Shown: positions 42,991 through 51,074 of the stretch, piece after piece
How the letters are laid out: each line of letters opens with the position of its first letter
Position numbering within the stretch: the first letter of the stretch is position 1
Source of the DNA: Planctomycetes bacterium MalM25
Lineage (GTDB): Bacteria; Planctomycetota; Planctomycetia; Pirellulales; Lacipirellulaceae
Length of the DNA: 64,000 nt
Assembly (NCBI GenBank): GCA_007745835.1
Contig: CP036424.1
Location: 310,001 to 374,000 of the forward strand
Reading direction: 5' to 3'
The notes under the pieces: generated by a model
Seen by the model: the letters and a program-made list of their open reading frames with translations, nothing else
Databases searched by the model: none
What the model was told of the DNA's origin: nothing
Position numbers and translations under genes: made by a program

Positions 42991-43137
42991 ACGCCGCCTT
43001 TGTGGTGGCGGAAACGTAAGCTGGAGGGGCAGGCGTCGTTTTCCCCGACGCTCTCGCTACGGGTCTCGATTTTCGAGGCCCGTCCCGCGAGGCCTGCTCC
43101 CGTTCCGCTTTGAACTCCCTTCAGGGATTAGGCATCG
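42991..43137 (+). promoter_or_regulatory. Candidate structured leader RNA (three-way junction)
   Basis: Four helices can form in the transcript. Hairpin 0: CGCCGCC/GGTGGCG (42992-42998 and 43004-43010). P1: GGGGCAGG/CCTGCTCC (43026-43033 and 43093-43100). P1 encloses P2, GCGTCG/CGACGC (43033-43038 and 43046-43051), and the 10-bp P3, ACGGGTCTCG/CGAGGCCCGT (43059-43068 and 43074-43083). The start codon is at 43138. GACGCC near 42990 could alternatively pair with GGCGTC (43032-43037), which would disrupt P2. It is unlike any riboswitch I recognise. Confidence 0.45.
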
Positions 43138-43980
43138 ATGAATTTGCTCGGCAGGGTCTTTGTCGTCTCGCTGGCCATCATGAGCTTTGTGTTCATGGGG
43201 CTCGCGATGGCGGTGTATTCCAAGTCTCACGACTGGAAAGACAGGGCGGCTAAGGCTCGGCAGCAGGTCACCGAAGAGAAGGCCCGCTACGCGAAGCTCG
43301 AACGCGAGTCGAACGCGTTGGAGAGCGAGCTCCAAGCCGAGAAGGACTCCGCCTTGCAGCAGGTCCGCAAGCTCGAGAGCGAAGCGGTCCGGCTGGCCGA
43401 GCGGAACGCCGAGAACCAGCGTCAGATCGACCAACTAAGCGCCGAACAACGCAAGTCGGTCGCTTCGGTCACCGCGACGGTCGAAAGCTCGAACAAGCTG
43501 ACTTCCGAGATCGGTGATCTGCGGGTCGCCCTCAGGGACAGCCGCGCGAAGACCGATCAGAGCTTCAACGCCGCCCTCCAGGCGACCGAGTCGCTGCAGA
43601 GGCTGCGCAACGACCTCGAAACCGCGACCGAGCGGACACGCGAACTGGTCGCCGACACGGGTCGCATGACCCAGCTGCTGGAGGCCGAGGGGATGGACCC
43701 GAACGCCCCGATCGACGGCGTCACGCCCCGTGTGGACGGCTTCGTCAGCCGCACCCAACGCCGCTCGGGTGTGCAGCTGGTCGAGATCAGCATCGGCGGC
43801 GACGACGGCCTGAGCGTCGGGGACATCGTGCAGGTGTTCCGTGACACGAAGTACAAAGGCCGCCTCGAGATTCTGAAGACGGCCCCCGATCGCTCGGTCG
43901 GCCGTGTCGATACCGCTTATCAGCAAGGCCCCATCTTGGAGGGAGACCGTGTCGCAACCCGACTCGACCTTGGGCGCTAG
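43138..43980 (+). CDS. Membrane-anchored coiled-coil protein
   Basis: This 280-residue protein begins with one hydrophobic anchor (LGRVFVVSLAIMSFVFMGLAM). Residues ~30-190 are a charged heptad-rich coiled coil, for example KLERESNALESELQAEKDSA. The C-terminal ~75 residues form a beta-rich domain with ISIGGDDGLSVGDIVQVFRD and GRLEILKTAPDRSVGRV. This resembles the C-terminal domains of FlgT-like and planctomycete envelope proteins. It probably spans membrane to periplasm as a structural protein. The following 52-residue membrane protein overlaps its end by 32 bp. Confidence 0.75.
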   Translation: MNLLGRVFVVSLAIMSFVFMGLAMAVYSKSHDWKDRAAKARQQVTEEKARYAKLERESNALESELQAEKDSALQQVRKLESEAVRLAERNAENQRQIDQLSAEQRKSVASVTATVESSNKLTSEIGDLRVALRDSRAKTDQSFNAALQATESLQRLRNDLETATERTRELVADTGRMTQLLEAEGMDPNAPIDGVTPRVDGFVSRTQRRSGVQLVEISIGGDDGLSVGDIVQVFRDTKYKGRLEILKTAPDRSVGRVDTAYQQGPILEGDRVATRLDLGR

Positions 43981-44107
43981 CCCATCACGAGGCGTGCTGG
44001 TCAAAAAGCCGGCGACCTCGATCTACACCGTGCTGATGATCCTGGCGACCGTGGCGATGACGGTCAGCTGCATCCTCTTAGCGCTGGTGCTGTCCAAGTA
44101 CAGCTGA
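43949..44107 (+). CDS. Small single-span membrane protein
   Basis: This 52-residue protein starts at GTG 43949, preceded by GGAGGGAGACC as a ribosome-binding site inside the upstream gene. It overlaps the end of the coiled-coil gene by 32 bp in another frame, so translation is probably coupled. The body is a short polar head and one membrane span (IYTVLMILATVAMTVSCIL) ending LVLSKYS. No known family; it may partner the coiled-coil protein. Confidence 0.6.
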   Translation: MSQPDSTLGASPSRGVLVKKPATSIYTVLMILATVAMTVSCILLALVLSKYS

Positions 44108-44580
44108 GCTATCAGTTAAGCCGATGCCATGCGGCTCGCCCGCTAGGCGTACGCACCTAGCGCCACAGGCAGCGCTCAGAACGCAGCGGATCCGCATGCG
44201 CCGGTTCGGCCCCACGATCGTGGGAGGCCCCCTGTCTGCCCGTGGGTACGCGGTCAGCTATCCCGCAGCTTGGAGTGAGCGGTGGTTGGGGCGACACGGA
44301 ACGCTGGCGGCCGCTAGGTACGCCCCACCGCGAACAAGAAGCGTCGACAAGAATCGCCATGGTAGGCGCAGCAAGAAACGCGTAGCCCTCTAACCGGCGA
44401 ACCGGAAGAAAGCCACGCGTTTCTGCGGGGTGGATTTGAACGATCTTGAACTTCAAGCCAGGACTTGTGGGTCGTTGGCTAGCCCGGATCGGTTGTCTGC
44501 AGCTTTCCGCTTCGCAACCTGCTGTCTGGCTCGTTGAGGCGAGGCCAAACGAAGTCAGCTCAAGGGTCTCTCATCCTGAG
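44108..44580. other. Gene-free stretch before tRNA-Leu
   Basis: No credible gene in these 473 bases. GCTAGG/CCTAGC (44142-44147 and 44156-44161) is a small hairpin after the membrane-protein gene, and GCGGATCCGC (44186-44195) is a short palindrome. The tRNA lies just beyond the right end on the minus strand. Confidence 0.5.
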
Positions 44581-44664
44581 TGGGCCCGACTGGAGTCGAA
44601 CCAGCACGCCCTTGCGGGCACATGCCCCTCAAGCATGCGCGTCTGCCAATTCCGCCACGGGCCC
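44581..44664 (-). tRNA. tRNA-Leu (anticodon GAG)
   Basis: Read on the minus strand, GGGCCCG pairs with CGGGCCC as the 7-bp acceptor stem with discriminator A. The D region GTGGCGGAATTGGCAGACGC is leucine-like. The anticodon stem CATGC/GCATG encloses TTGAGGG, giving anticodon GAG. A long variable arm (TGCCCGCAAGGGCG) and the T arm GGTTCGACTCC complete an 84-nt class II tRNA. CCA is not encoded. Confidence 0.93.
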
Positions 44665-44993
44665 GTTGTGCGTCCCGCCGGCGATTTCGCCAGAGGCTGC
44701 ATCGTTAAGCGTACACGCTGGGAACCTCCCGTCAACCGTTCCCACCGGCGCTTTCCGGCGGGTTCTTGGGGGCAGTTGATGGACAGCGACGGGGCTAGCC
44801 GGCACAATAAGGCGAAGCCCCTTAGGAGTTTACGTAACCGGGGAATAGCCAGCCCCGGCGGCTCCGAATCGTTTACGCGGGGCCCATTTTTTGCGCCGAT
44901 TACGATTTTTGGCATGAAACCCTCGACTCTCCGCCAGACCGGCCACCCGGGACCGGACCAAGAGTCGAGAACCCAACCGAGGAAAAACAGACG
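44665..44993. other. Intergenic region between tRNA-Leu and the DUF1559 gene
   Basis: Apart from the probable tRNA promoter, no feature is clear in these ~330 bases. The part from 44860 to 44930 is more AT-rich and may hold the promoter of the DUF1559 gene, but no convincing -35/-10 pair was found. Confidence 0.4.
44708..44735 (-). promoter_or_regulatory. Candidate promoter for tRNA-Leu
   Basis: On the minus strand TTGACG (44730-44735) and TACGCT (44708-44713) are 16 bp apart, about 44 bp upstream of the tRNA 5' end. Confidence 0.4.
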
Positions 44994-46118
44994 ATGAGGC
45001 CCTCGTTCTCTTCCGCTGAGCCGCTCCGCCGATCGGCGTTCACGCTGGTTGAACTCCTGGTGGTGATCGCCATTATCGGCACCTTGGTCGGGCTGCTGCT
45101 GCCGGCCGTCCAGTCGGCGCGTGAAGCGGGCCGCAACAACACCTGCAAGAACAACGTTAAACAGCTCGTCACGGCGTTGACGAATTACGATTCGACGCAA
45201 GAGGAGCTGCCGGGCCTCGTCAACGAGATCCCGTTCCAGGGGAGCGGGAAGGTGGGAGACACGTTCCAGAACGGCCGGCGGGCGAGCTGGATCGTCATGC
45301 TCTTCCCCTACATGGAAAGCACACCTCTCTGGGACTCGTGGACCCAGGAGTTCGGCTCCAACGGCGCCATTTCCGATCAGTTCGTTCCCAGCATCGAGAG
45401 CCTGTTCTGCCCGAGCGATCCGTCGGAAGTCGTTGATCAGCCGGCCAACTCGTACGTGGCCAACGCCGGCATGGGTTACACGTGCCTCACCCGCGACGAC
45501 ACCACTCTCGGAGTGCAAATTGAAGATTTTGTCGAGTACGCCGCCAACGGCGTCTTCTTCGACCGCAACCGTCGCCACCGGAACAACCCCAGTGGGAACC
45601 GGTGGTTGAATGACGCTGACAATCGTGACACGCCCAACAGCCTGCCGGTCTTGCGGATGTCGATCAACTACATCCAGACCAACGACGGCACGAGCAACAC
45701 GATGATGCTCAGCGAGAATTTGCACGCGGTCGATTACACGTACGGCGTCGGCGTGCAGATCCCCGACGCGAAGCACCACTTCGGCTTCATTTGGCACAAC
45801 AACCCGGACGTCTCGACGTACCCGGCGGATGTGCAGCGTCTCAACGGGGGACGCAACAACGACATCGTCACCCCGGACAACCTGAGCAACTTCCCCGAGC
45901 AACTCGGGTACCCGTCCAGCAACCACCCGGGCGGGGTGAACGTCGCCTTCTGCGACGGCCGCGTGCAGTTCGTCAGCGAGCGGGTCGACCCACGGGTCTA
46001 CGCCCAGGCGATGACGACCAAGTACAAGCGCTCGAAGTACATCGAGTTCACCGGCAGCCCGCCGACGCCCAACGCGACCGACCGCAAGCTGCCGCAGCCG
46101 ACCTCAAGCGACTTCTGA
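44994..46118 (+). CDS. DUF1559 type II pseudopilin-like secreted protein
   Basis: This 374-residue protein has a type IV prepilin leader: after a polar head, RRSAFTLVELLVVIAIIGTLVGLLLPAVQSAREA with the cleavage-site Phe-Thr-Leu-Val-Glu near residue 16. The DUF1559 body follows, with KNNVKQLVTALTNYDST, a conserved SIESLFCPSDPSE block and the C-terminal H-x(n)-DG motif in SNHPGGVNVAFCDGRVQFV. Such proteins are expanded in Planctomycetes and are processed by prepilin peptidase; their role is unknown. GAGGAAAAACAGACG precedes the ATG. Confidence 0.9.
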   Translation: MRPSFSSAEPLRRSAFTLVELLVVIAIIGTLVGLLLPAVQSAREAGRNNTCKNNVKQLVTALTNYDSTQEELPGLVNEIPFQGSGKVGDTFQNGRRASWIVMLFPYMESTPLWDSWTQEFGSNGAISDQFVPSIESLFCPSDPSEVVDQPANSYVANAGMGYTCLTRDDTTLGVQIEDFVEYAANGVFFDRNRRHRNNPSGNRWLNDADNRDTPNSLPVLRMSINYIQTNDGTSNTMMLSENLHAVDYTYGVGVQIPDAKHHFGFIWHNNPDVSTYPADVQRLNGGRNNDIVTPDNLSNFPEQLGYPSSNHPGGVNVAFCDGRVQFVSERVDPRVYAQAMTTKYKRSKYIEFTGSPPTPNATDRKLPQPTSSDF

Positions 46119-46145
46119 TCCACCCGGGGCGAAGCGCCCGCGGGC

Positions 46146-46865
46146 TCAGATCGATTCCACGGTCGAAGCGTCGAAGCCATCGGGGATCGGACCGTTCGCG
46201 GGCTGCAGGATGGGATCCACCGTCGAGAGGAATTCCTGGGCGAACTTCATGCAGGGGCCTTCTTCGTGGGGAAGCTCCGCGTCGTCTCCCTGCGTAGTGA
46301 AGTACAGCTTGAACAACGCCGGGGCGGCGGCGATCTCCATCCGCACGCTGTCCGGGGCGATCCATTTGACCGGGTCGCCCGAGTTGCCGCGGGGCTTGAA
46401 CCAGCTCCAGTAGACACGCTCCAGATGTTCTTGGCCGGCGGCGTTCTGCTTGCCCCAGATCGTGGTGAAGAACTCCGCCTCCCGCCCGTCGGTCAGGGTG
46501 AGGCGGTGCTTCGTGATGCCTTCGGTCTTCTTGAAACCGTTGTACGGGTAGCAGATGTCCGGCGTGTGGCGGGCCGTGTCGCGGGCGTGCCCGACGATGA
46601 GCCACACGCCCACGCGTTTATCGGTGACGGAGTCGGTGTAGCTGCGCGAGACGAACCCCCTCGCACCGGCGACCTCGCGTGTCTTGTCGTCGACCTCACC
46701 GTCCACGCCGGTCCACGAGCCGATCTCGCTGGGGACTTGCTTGAGCAGGGTGGTGCAGTAGGCGCACAGGCGGTTGTCGCCCCAGCGCTCGGACATCGTG
46801 CCCTCGACGACGGTCAGGGCGGCGATCGCCACCAGAGCGATCACGATCGGAATCAAACGGCTCAT
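46146..46865 (-). CDS. EpsI-domain exosortase-associated protein
   Basis: The ATG at 46865 (MSRLIPIVIALVAIAAL) gives one N-terminal span. The 239-residue protein shows the EpsI/DUF3485 pattern: VPSEIGSWTG near residue 44, then VGHARDTARHTPDICYPYNGF near 90 and a Trp/Arg-rich strand VYWSWFKPRG. EpsI-domain proteins accompany exosortases and exopolysaccharide export. Here the exosortase and Wza/Wzc-like genes are 2-7 kb away. Function in the complex is not established. Confidence 0.82.
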   Translation of the reverse strand: MSRLIPIVIALVAIAALTVVEGTMSERWGDNRLCAYCTTLLKQVPSEIGSWTGVDGEVDDKTREVAGARGFVSRSYTDSVTDKRVGVWLIVGHARDTARHTPDICYPYNGFKKTEGITKHRLTLTDGREAEFFTTIWGKQNAAGQEHLERVYWSWFKPRGNSGDPVKWIAPDSVRMEIAAAPALFKLYFTTQGDDAELPHEEGPCMKFAQEFLSTVDPILQPANGPIPDGFDASTVESI

Positions 46866-47059
46866 GCTACGCACGCGGGGGGAGAGGGGGGATCGAAGCT
46901 GCGGGGGTGCGGCTCGGTCGAGGAGGATACGGGCCCACGAGGGCCGAAACGGCCCGCAGCGAAACGCTAGGTCTCCTCCCGGCTTGAGTCAAGCACCACG
47001 ATCGAGACGCCGCCACGCAGAGATCGGTTCCACGGTGGGGCGGCGGCTAGCGCACGAAA

Positions 47060-47087
47060 ACCCCGCGGCCGGATCCGGCCGCGGGGT
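47060..47087 (-). terminator. Perfect 28-bp palindrome with T-tract
   Basis: The 28 bases 47060-47087 are a perfect palindrome centred on GGATCC. On the minus strand it is followed by TTTT (47057-47060). It is placed 29 bp after the stop of the Pro-rich secreted-protein gene and fits an intrinsic terminator for it. Confidence 0.8.
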
Positions 47088-47115
47088 CGAGATTTTCGGA
47101 TTGTGCCGGATCGGC

Positions 47116-47982
47116 CTAGCGGACGGGCGTAGCGGCCGAAGCCTGGCGGATGGCGCCGTCGTACCGGCTTGCGGGCCGGGTGTTGGGCAGCCGGCGGAGC
47201 AATCGCTCCGACGAGGTGCTGGTGAAACCGAACGGCAGCGGCGGCGGGGCGTCGCCGCCCGCGGCGGTCGGCTTGGGCAGCTTGGTCGGCAGGGCGGATA
47301 CGGGCGATGTCTCGGGACGCCAATCCTGGGACGGCTTCGACGGGGTCGGAGCCGTGCTCGGCGGGGCGAATCCGAACGGCAGCGCGGGCGGACCGCCTTG
47401 CGGGCGGGGCGCTCCGGGATTGGTCGGCAGCGGGCCCTCGGGCAGCGGCGGCAGGTTGATTTCCACGCCGGGAGGCTCGGCCTCGAATTGGCCCCCTTCG
47501 CCTTCCGCTTCGGCCGAGGGAGACTCGACGTCCTCAATCGAAGGGGGCGCCTGCTTATCCTCTTCTTCCGGAGCAGGGGTCTCGTAGTCGGGCACGCCTT
47601 CGGCTGGCCCCGCCGCGGTGGGCGAAGGCCCGCCGTAGTTGGCGCCGGGCCACCTGCGCCAACGGTTCGGGGTGTAGCCGAAGGTGGCGCGGTTCGGGTA
47701 GCAGCCCCCTTCGGCGGTGCAGGGCCGCGGGGTCGCGTGGTCGACGCAGGCGAACCCGAGGCGTTGGCACTCGTTGCATTGAGCGACGGGGCCGCACGAG
47801 CCGGTCTGGCAGCTCGTCTGCTGCACCTGTGGCTTGGGCCGCGCGGGAGCCGGCACGTAGATCGATGCGCCCACGCCCGAAGCGAACGCCTCGCAGGCGG
47901 TGAGCCCGGCCATCGCGGCGAGGGCGAGAGCCGGCCAGAACGCAATTCGAGTAGTCCGTCGCATGGGTCGTTCCTTCTTCAC
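47116..47982 (-). CDS. Secreted Cys- and Pro-rich protein in the exopolysaccharide region
   Basis: This 288-residue protein has a signal sequence (RRTTRIAFWPALALAAMAGL) with a possible lipobox-like Thr-Ala-Cys. Residues ~55-90 hold seven Cys (SCQTGSCGPVAQCNECQRLG and onward). Then NRATFGYTPNRWRRWPG resembles a GY-x-P-x-x-WRxWP motif I recall in secreted planctomycete proteins. The rest is Pro/Glu-rich and disordered. It lies between the EpsI-like and Wza-like genes, so an envelope role is likely but unproven. Confidence 0.65.
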   Translation of the reverse strand: MKKERPMRRTTRIAFWPALALAAMAGLTACEAFASGVGASIYVPAPARPKPQVQQTSCQTGSCGPVAQCNECQRLGFACVDHATPRPCTAEGGCYPNRATFGYTPNRWRRWPGANYGGPSPTAAGPAEGVPDYETPAPEEEDKQAPPSIEDVESPSAEAEGEGGQFEAEPPGVEINLPPLPEGPLPTNPGAPRPQGGPPALPFGFAPPSTAPTPSKPSQDWRPETSPVSALPTKLPKPTAAGGDAPPPLPFGFTSTSSERLLRRLPNTRPASRYDGAIRQASAATPVR

Positions 47983-48064
47983 TTACGACGCGTGGCTGTT
48001 TCGTAGGGTGGGGGGTCGGCCCCCGAGCGTTTACACAAGCTTTGGCAGCCGGCTCAACTCAACA

Positions 48065-49135
48065 TCAGAGCTGACCGAACCGCTCGATCCGGTTGAGGGT
48101 CGCCGTGCCGAGCGACACGAAGCCGAACAGTCGCTCGAAGGGGCGGGTGACCTTGGAGATGACCGCGTCGAACTTGACCAGCGGGTCCTCCGCGATGAAC
48201 ACGCGGTCGCCGGGCAGCAGCTGGTAGTTGGTCGCGGTCGAGGCGCCCTGCGAGATGTCCTTCCAGTTGACTTCGAGGATCTGTTCGCAGCCGGCTCCGT
48301 TGCGTGTGGGGCGGGCGATCCAGATCTTCGTGGAGGAGACCTGGCTGATGCCGCCGAGCGCGGCGATCGCGTCGAGCACCGTTTCGTTGCCGGTGATCGG
48401 CTGCGGCACGACGTTGTCACCGAAGCCACCGCCCTGGGTGATGATGTAGTACTTCTTGCTGTTGTACGAGAAGATGTCGACGATCACTTCGGGCTTCTCG
48501 AGGTAGATCGACAGCTGGCGTTCGATGGCCGCCTTGGACTCTTCGATCGTCAGGCCCGCGACGTAGACCGAGCCGTACGTGCCCAGGTTGACCCGCCCGT
48601 CCGGGCCGACCAAGTGCTCGCCAGCGATCTGCTGGGCGCCCGACGAGACGGCCAGCGACACGCTCACCTCGGGCTCCTCCAGGATCTCCGACAGCTGGCG
48701 GCGGATCGCGTCCTTGGCTTCGTCGATCGTGAGATCGACGACCTTCACCTTCCCGTAGGAGGGGCCCAGGTCGATCATGCCTTCGGGGTCGACGAAGAAG
48801 GCGTCCGCGATCGGTTGATCGGGCAGGGCGCCCGCGGCGCGGATCAGCAGCCCGTCGAAAGGCTCGATCACGTGCGGCGGCTTGGGAACCACCTTGATCG
48901 CGTTGAGCAGCAGGATGTCCGGCGGCTCGATGGTGTAAGGGGGTAGCGACATCATCTCCAGTTCGCGTGGAACGGGAGAAAGAGCGGTCGGCTCCGCCGG
49001 CGCGGCCGGGATCGGCTCACGCGGGGCCATGAAGGCGGTGCAGCCCGTGCTCGCCACGGCCAGCAGGCCGCTAAGCAGGGGCGCCCACGCCTTGGCGGTG
49101 GCGTATCGGCTTGTCGCTTTGAAGTCGCCGGTCAT
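48065..49135 (-). CDS. Wza-like polysaccharide export lipoprotein
   Basis: This 356-residue protein has a signal peptide with lipobox LAVASTGC, so it is probably an outer-membrane lipoprotein. The polysaccharide export (Poly_export) pattern begins PPYTIEPPDILLLNAI near residue 65. Two SLBB-like repeats follow (VKVVDLTIDEAKDAIRRQLS and VYVAGLTIEESKAAIERQLS). The later part is ITGNETVLDAIAALGGISQV and LLPGDRVFIAED. It would form the export channel for the exopolysaccharide made with the Wzc-like protein at 51 kb. Confidence 0.88.
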   Translation of the reverse strand: MTGDFKATSRYATAKAWAPLLSGLLAVASTGCTAFMAPREPIPAAPAEPTALSPVPRELEMMSLPPYTIEPPDILLLNAIKVVPKPPHVIEPFDGLLIRAAGALPDQPIADAFFVDPEGMIDLGPSYGKVKVVDLTIDEAKDAIRRQLSEILEEPEVSVSLAVSSGAQQIAGEHLVGPDGRVNLGTYGSVYVAGLTIEESKAAIERQLSIYLEKPEVIVDIFSYNSKKYYIITQGGGFGDNVVPQPITGNETVLDAIAALGGISQVSSTKIWIARPTRNGAGCEQILEVNWKDISQGASTATNYQLLPGDRVFIAEDPLVKFDAVISKVTRPFERLFGFVSLGTATLNRIERFGQL

Positions 49136-49557
49136 CGCGTATTCTCGCCTCTTCGAGTGGCGCAGCAGGGCTAGCGTCCGCCCCGCCGGAAGAGACTCTG
49201 CTCAACCGGCGCATCCGTTAATGGCGGCACAGTCGTAGTGATCGGACGGGGCGTGCTGGAAACTTTGCCCCAGCCCGCAAATTCCCCCCAACGAGAGCGA
49301 CCGGAGGCTGCTGGCGCCGAAGGCGCCGGTTCGACGGGGCCTCTTCCTACCGCGTGTTTGACAGCCAACCAGGGGACGCCTACGCTCGACGGAAATCGCT
49401 TCGCTCGCTCGCTTTAGAGGGAGCCGAGGCGTTTTCTCTGGCGCCTCCGGAACTCCCCCGCCCCAGGCGGCGTCCCACCCTTTGCAGCACGGCTTCCCCG
49501 CCCCGGCGTTTGTGCCTGGCGGACGTGGCCCGCCAACCGATCGATACCCGCACCGCT
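49136..49557. other. Divergent intergenic region before the exosortase
   Basis: These 422 bases hold no gene. The clear feature is the promoter at 49358-49386 for the exosortase. No promoter for the Wza-like gene (minus) could be assigned with confidence. Confidence 0.4.
49358..49386 (+). promoter_or_regulatory. Sigma70-type promoter for the exosortase gene
   Basis: TTGACA (49358-49363), 17 bp and TACGCT (49381-49386) give a consensus -35 with ideal spacing. The predicted leader is about 165 nt. Confidence 0.6.
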
Positions 49558-50769
49558 ATGGCCAACGAATTCCTCAGCTCGGTCTCACCCGTCGGCGCCT
49601 CGGCCGAAGCGCCCTCGGACGCCCGCTTCTCGTGGACCGACAGCTTGCAGAAGTACAGCTACTTCGGCGTGCTGGCGCTGACGGCGGTGCTGCTTTACTC
49701 GTACTGGAACATGCTGGTCGGAACGGCCGCCTTCTGGGCCGACGATCAGTACTCACACGGTTTTTTGATCCCGCTAATCGCCCTCTACATCATGTGGGCG
49801 ATGCGGCCCAATCCGGAGGCGCAGCAACCCCCGGAGGGGCAAGAAGAAGCAAGTTTCATAGGGCTGATGCCCGGCTCACAGCTGCTCAAGGTCTCAACTG
49901 GCGTGATCCTCGCTGCCGCCGTCGGGGCCTATTTCTTGCGTAGCATGCTTCCTGGCGGGGGAGAACAGACGGGTTGGCTGCTTACGCCGGCCAACGGCGT
50001 TGCGTTGGCGGTCTTCAGCGTGATCGCGCTGGGTTACGTGATGATTGGCCAGGCTTTTAAAGACGTTACCGCCACGGAACGCTGGATCGGGCTGGCGGTC
50101 TTGCTAGCGGGTTACGGCATACGGATCGCCGCCGCCCAGTACTACTCAGAACCGCTCAACCGGCTCTCCTTCCTCGTCGTCCTGTTGGGCGGCTTCCTGA
50201 TGGTCGGCGGCTGGTCCTTCTTGCGGTGGACCGGGCCGGGGCTTGGGTTCTTGATCTTCATGTACCCGCTCCCCTCCTTTGTGGAGCAGACGCTGCTGTT
50301 GAACCTTCAGAAACTCGCCGCCGTGATGGCGGAGGTCGTGCTGACGATCCTCAACCAGCCGGTGGTCCGCACCGGCAGCGTGATCAATGTCGATGGCATC
50401 CCGCTCGAGGTGGCCGAGGCGTGCAGTGGCTTGCGGATGGTCACCATCTACGGCGGCTTCGCGGTGGCCTGCGCCCTGCTGATCAAGCGCCCCTGGTGGG
50501 ACCGGCTCATCATCCTGCTCAGCGCCATCCCGATCGCGCTAATCACGAACATCACCAGAATCGTTGTCACCGCTCTGCTGTACCGGGCGTTCCCCGAAAG
50601 CGAAGTGATCCACAAGCTGGTCCACGACTTTGCCGGCTTCGCCATGATGCCGCTGGCGTTGGGCTTGCTGTACTTGCTGCTGAAGGTGCTGTCCGCGTTG
50701 AGCGTGGAAGAGGAAGAGATCACCGGTTACGGAGGGGGCGCCCTCGGGGGCGCATCCCCCACCGGTTAA
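49558..50769 (+). CDS. Exosortase (PEP-CTERM processing enzyme)
   Basis: The ATG at 49558 (MANEFLSSVSPVG) begins a 403-residue multispan protein. The exosortase blocks are WADDQYSHGFLIPLIALYIMW (residues 60-80), YPLPSFVEQTLLLNLQ near 236, the catalytic Cys289 in VAEACSGLRMV, Arg334 in ITNITRIVVTAL, and His356 in LVHDFAGFAMMPL. The Cys-Arg-His set matches the known active site. It should cleave the PEP-CTERM sorting signals of proteins such as those at 11.3, 13.3, 15.3, 16.3 and 25.5 kb, at the membrane. Wza- and Wzc-like genes flank it. Confidence 0.93.
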   Translation: MANEFLSSVSPVGASAEAPSDARFSWTDSLQKYSYFGVLALTAVLLYSYWNMLVGTAAFWADDQYSHGFLIPLIALYIMWAMRPNPEAQQPPEGQEEASFIGLMPGSQLLKVSTGVILAAAVGAYFLRSMLPGGGEQTGWLLTPANGVALAVFSVIALGYVMIGQAFKDVTATERWIGLAVLLAGYGIRIAAAQYYSEPLNRLSFLVVLLGGFLMVGGWSFLRWTGPGLGFLIFMYPLPSFVEQTLLLNLQKLAAVMAEVVLTILNQPVVRTGSVINVDGIPLEVAEACSGLRMVTIYGGFAVACALLIKRPWWDRLIILLSAIPIALITNITRIVVTALLYRAFPESEVIHKLVHDFAGFAMMPLALGLLYLLLKVLSALSVEEEEITGYGGGALGGASPTG

Positions 50770-50786
50770 CGATAACGCGGTGTTTT
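50760..50786 (+). terminator. Probable terminator at the exosortase stop
   Basis: CACCGGTTA (50760-50768) pairs with TAAC(G)CGGTG (50773-50782) over a 4-nt loop with one bulged G. TTTT follows at 50783-50786. The stop codon is within the stem. Confidence 0.6.
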
Positions 50787-51074
50787 GGCCTCGGCCGACG
50801 CCGCTTGTTGCGTCTTTGCAACGCACGGATTCCGCCGGCGAAGAGGTGGATGCGACGCAAGGTGTTGCGGCATAAAGGTTTAACTCTGTCGCGGTTGGCG
50901 GGAGCCGAGGTTGGCCCCCCGATTGCTCTGAAGCTCGGCGTCGCGACTCTCGGTTGATCGCGGCGACCCGGCTTCTCGCATCACTCGGTCAACTTCCAAC
51001 GCGTCTCGTCTTTTGGCTCTTGCCCGCCGGACTCACCGGCGGTCGAGCACGCCCGACCCGGAGAAACTCACCCG
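50787..51074. other. Gap before the Wzc-like gene
   Basis: No gene is seen in this ~290-bp stretch. It should hold the promoter of the Wzc-like gene, but no convincing pair of elements was found. AACGAAAACGGCAAC lies within the coding start, not here. Confidence 0.35.

Larger units (their letters stand above)
42838..43137 (+). other. Intergenic region with promoter and structured leader
   Basis: This 300-bp gap holds no gene. It carries a strong sigma70-type promoter at 42955-42984 and a leader region with four predicted helices (listed separately) before the coiled-coil gene. Confidence 0.6.

Noticed and set aside
42991-43137. Known riboswitch class (c-di-GMP, cobalamin, SAM or preQ1)
   Set aside because: None of the conserved cores I know could be found in the leader, so it is reported only as an unassigned structured RNA.
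44124-44393. 89-residue frame between the small membrane protein and tRNA-Leu
   Set aside because: Composition and lack of ribosome-binding site, hydrophobic pattern or motif suggest it is not coding.
44429-44447. tRNA T-arm-like sequence (minus strand GTTCAAATCCACCCC)
   Set aside because: No matching acceptor, D or anticodon arm lies within tRNA distance, so it is a chance match. It does not fit tmRNA ends either.
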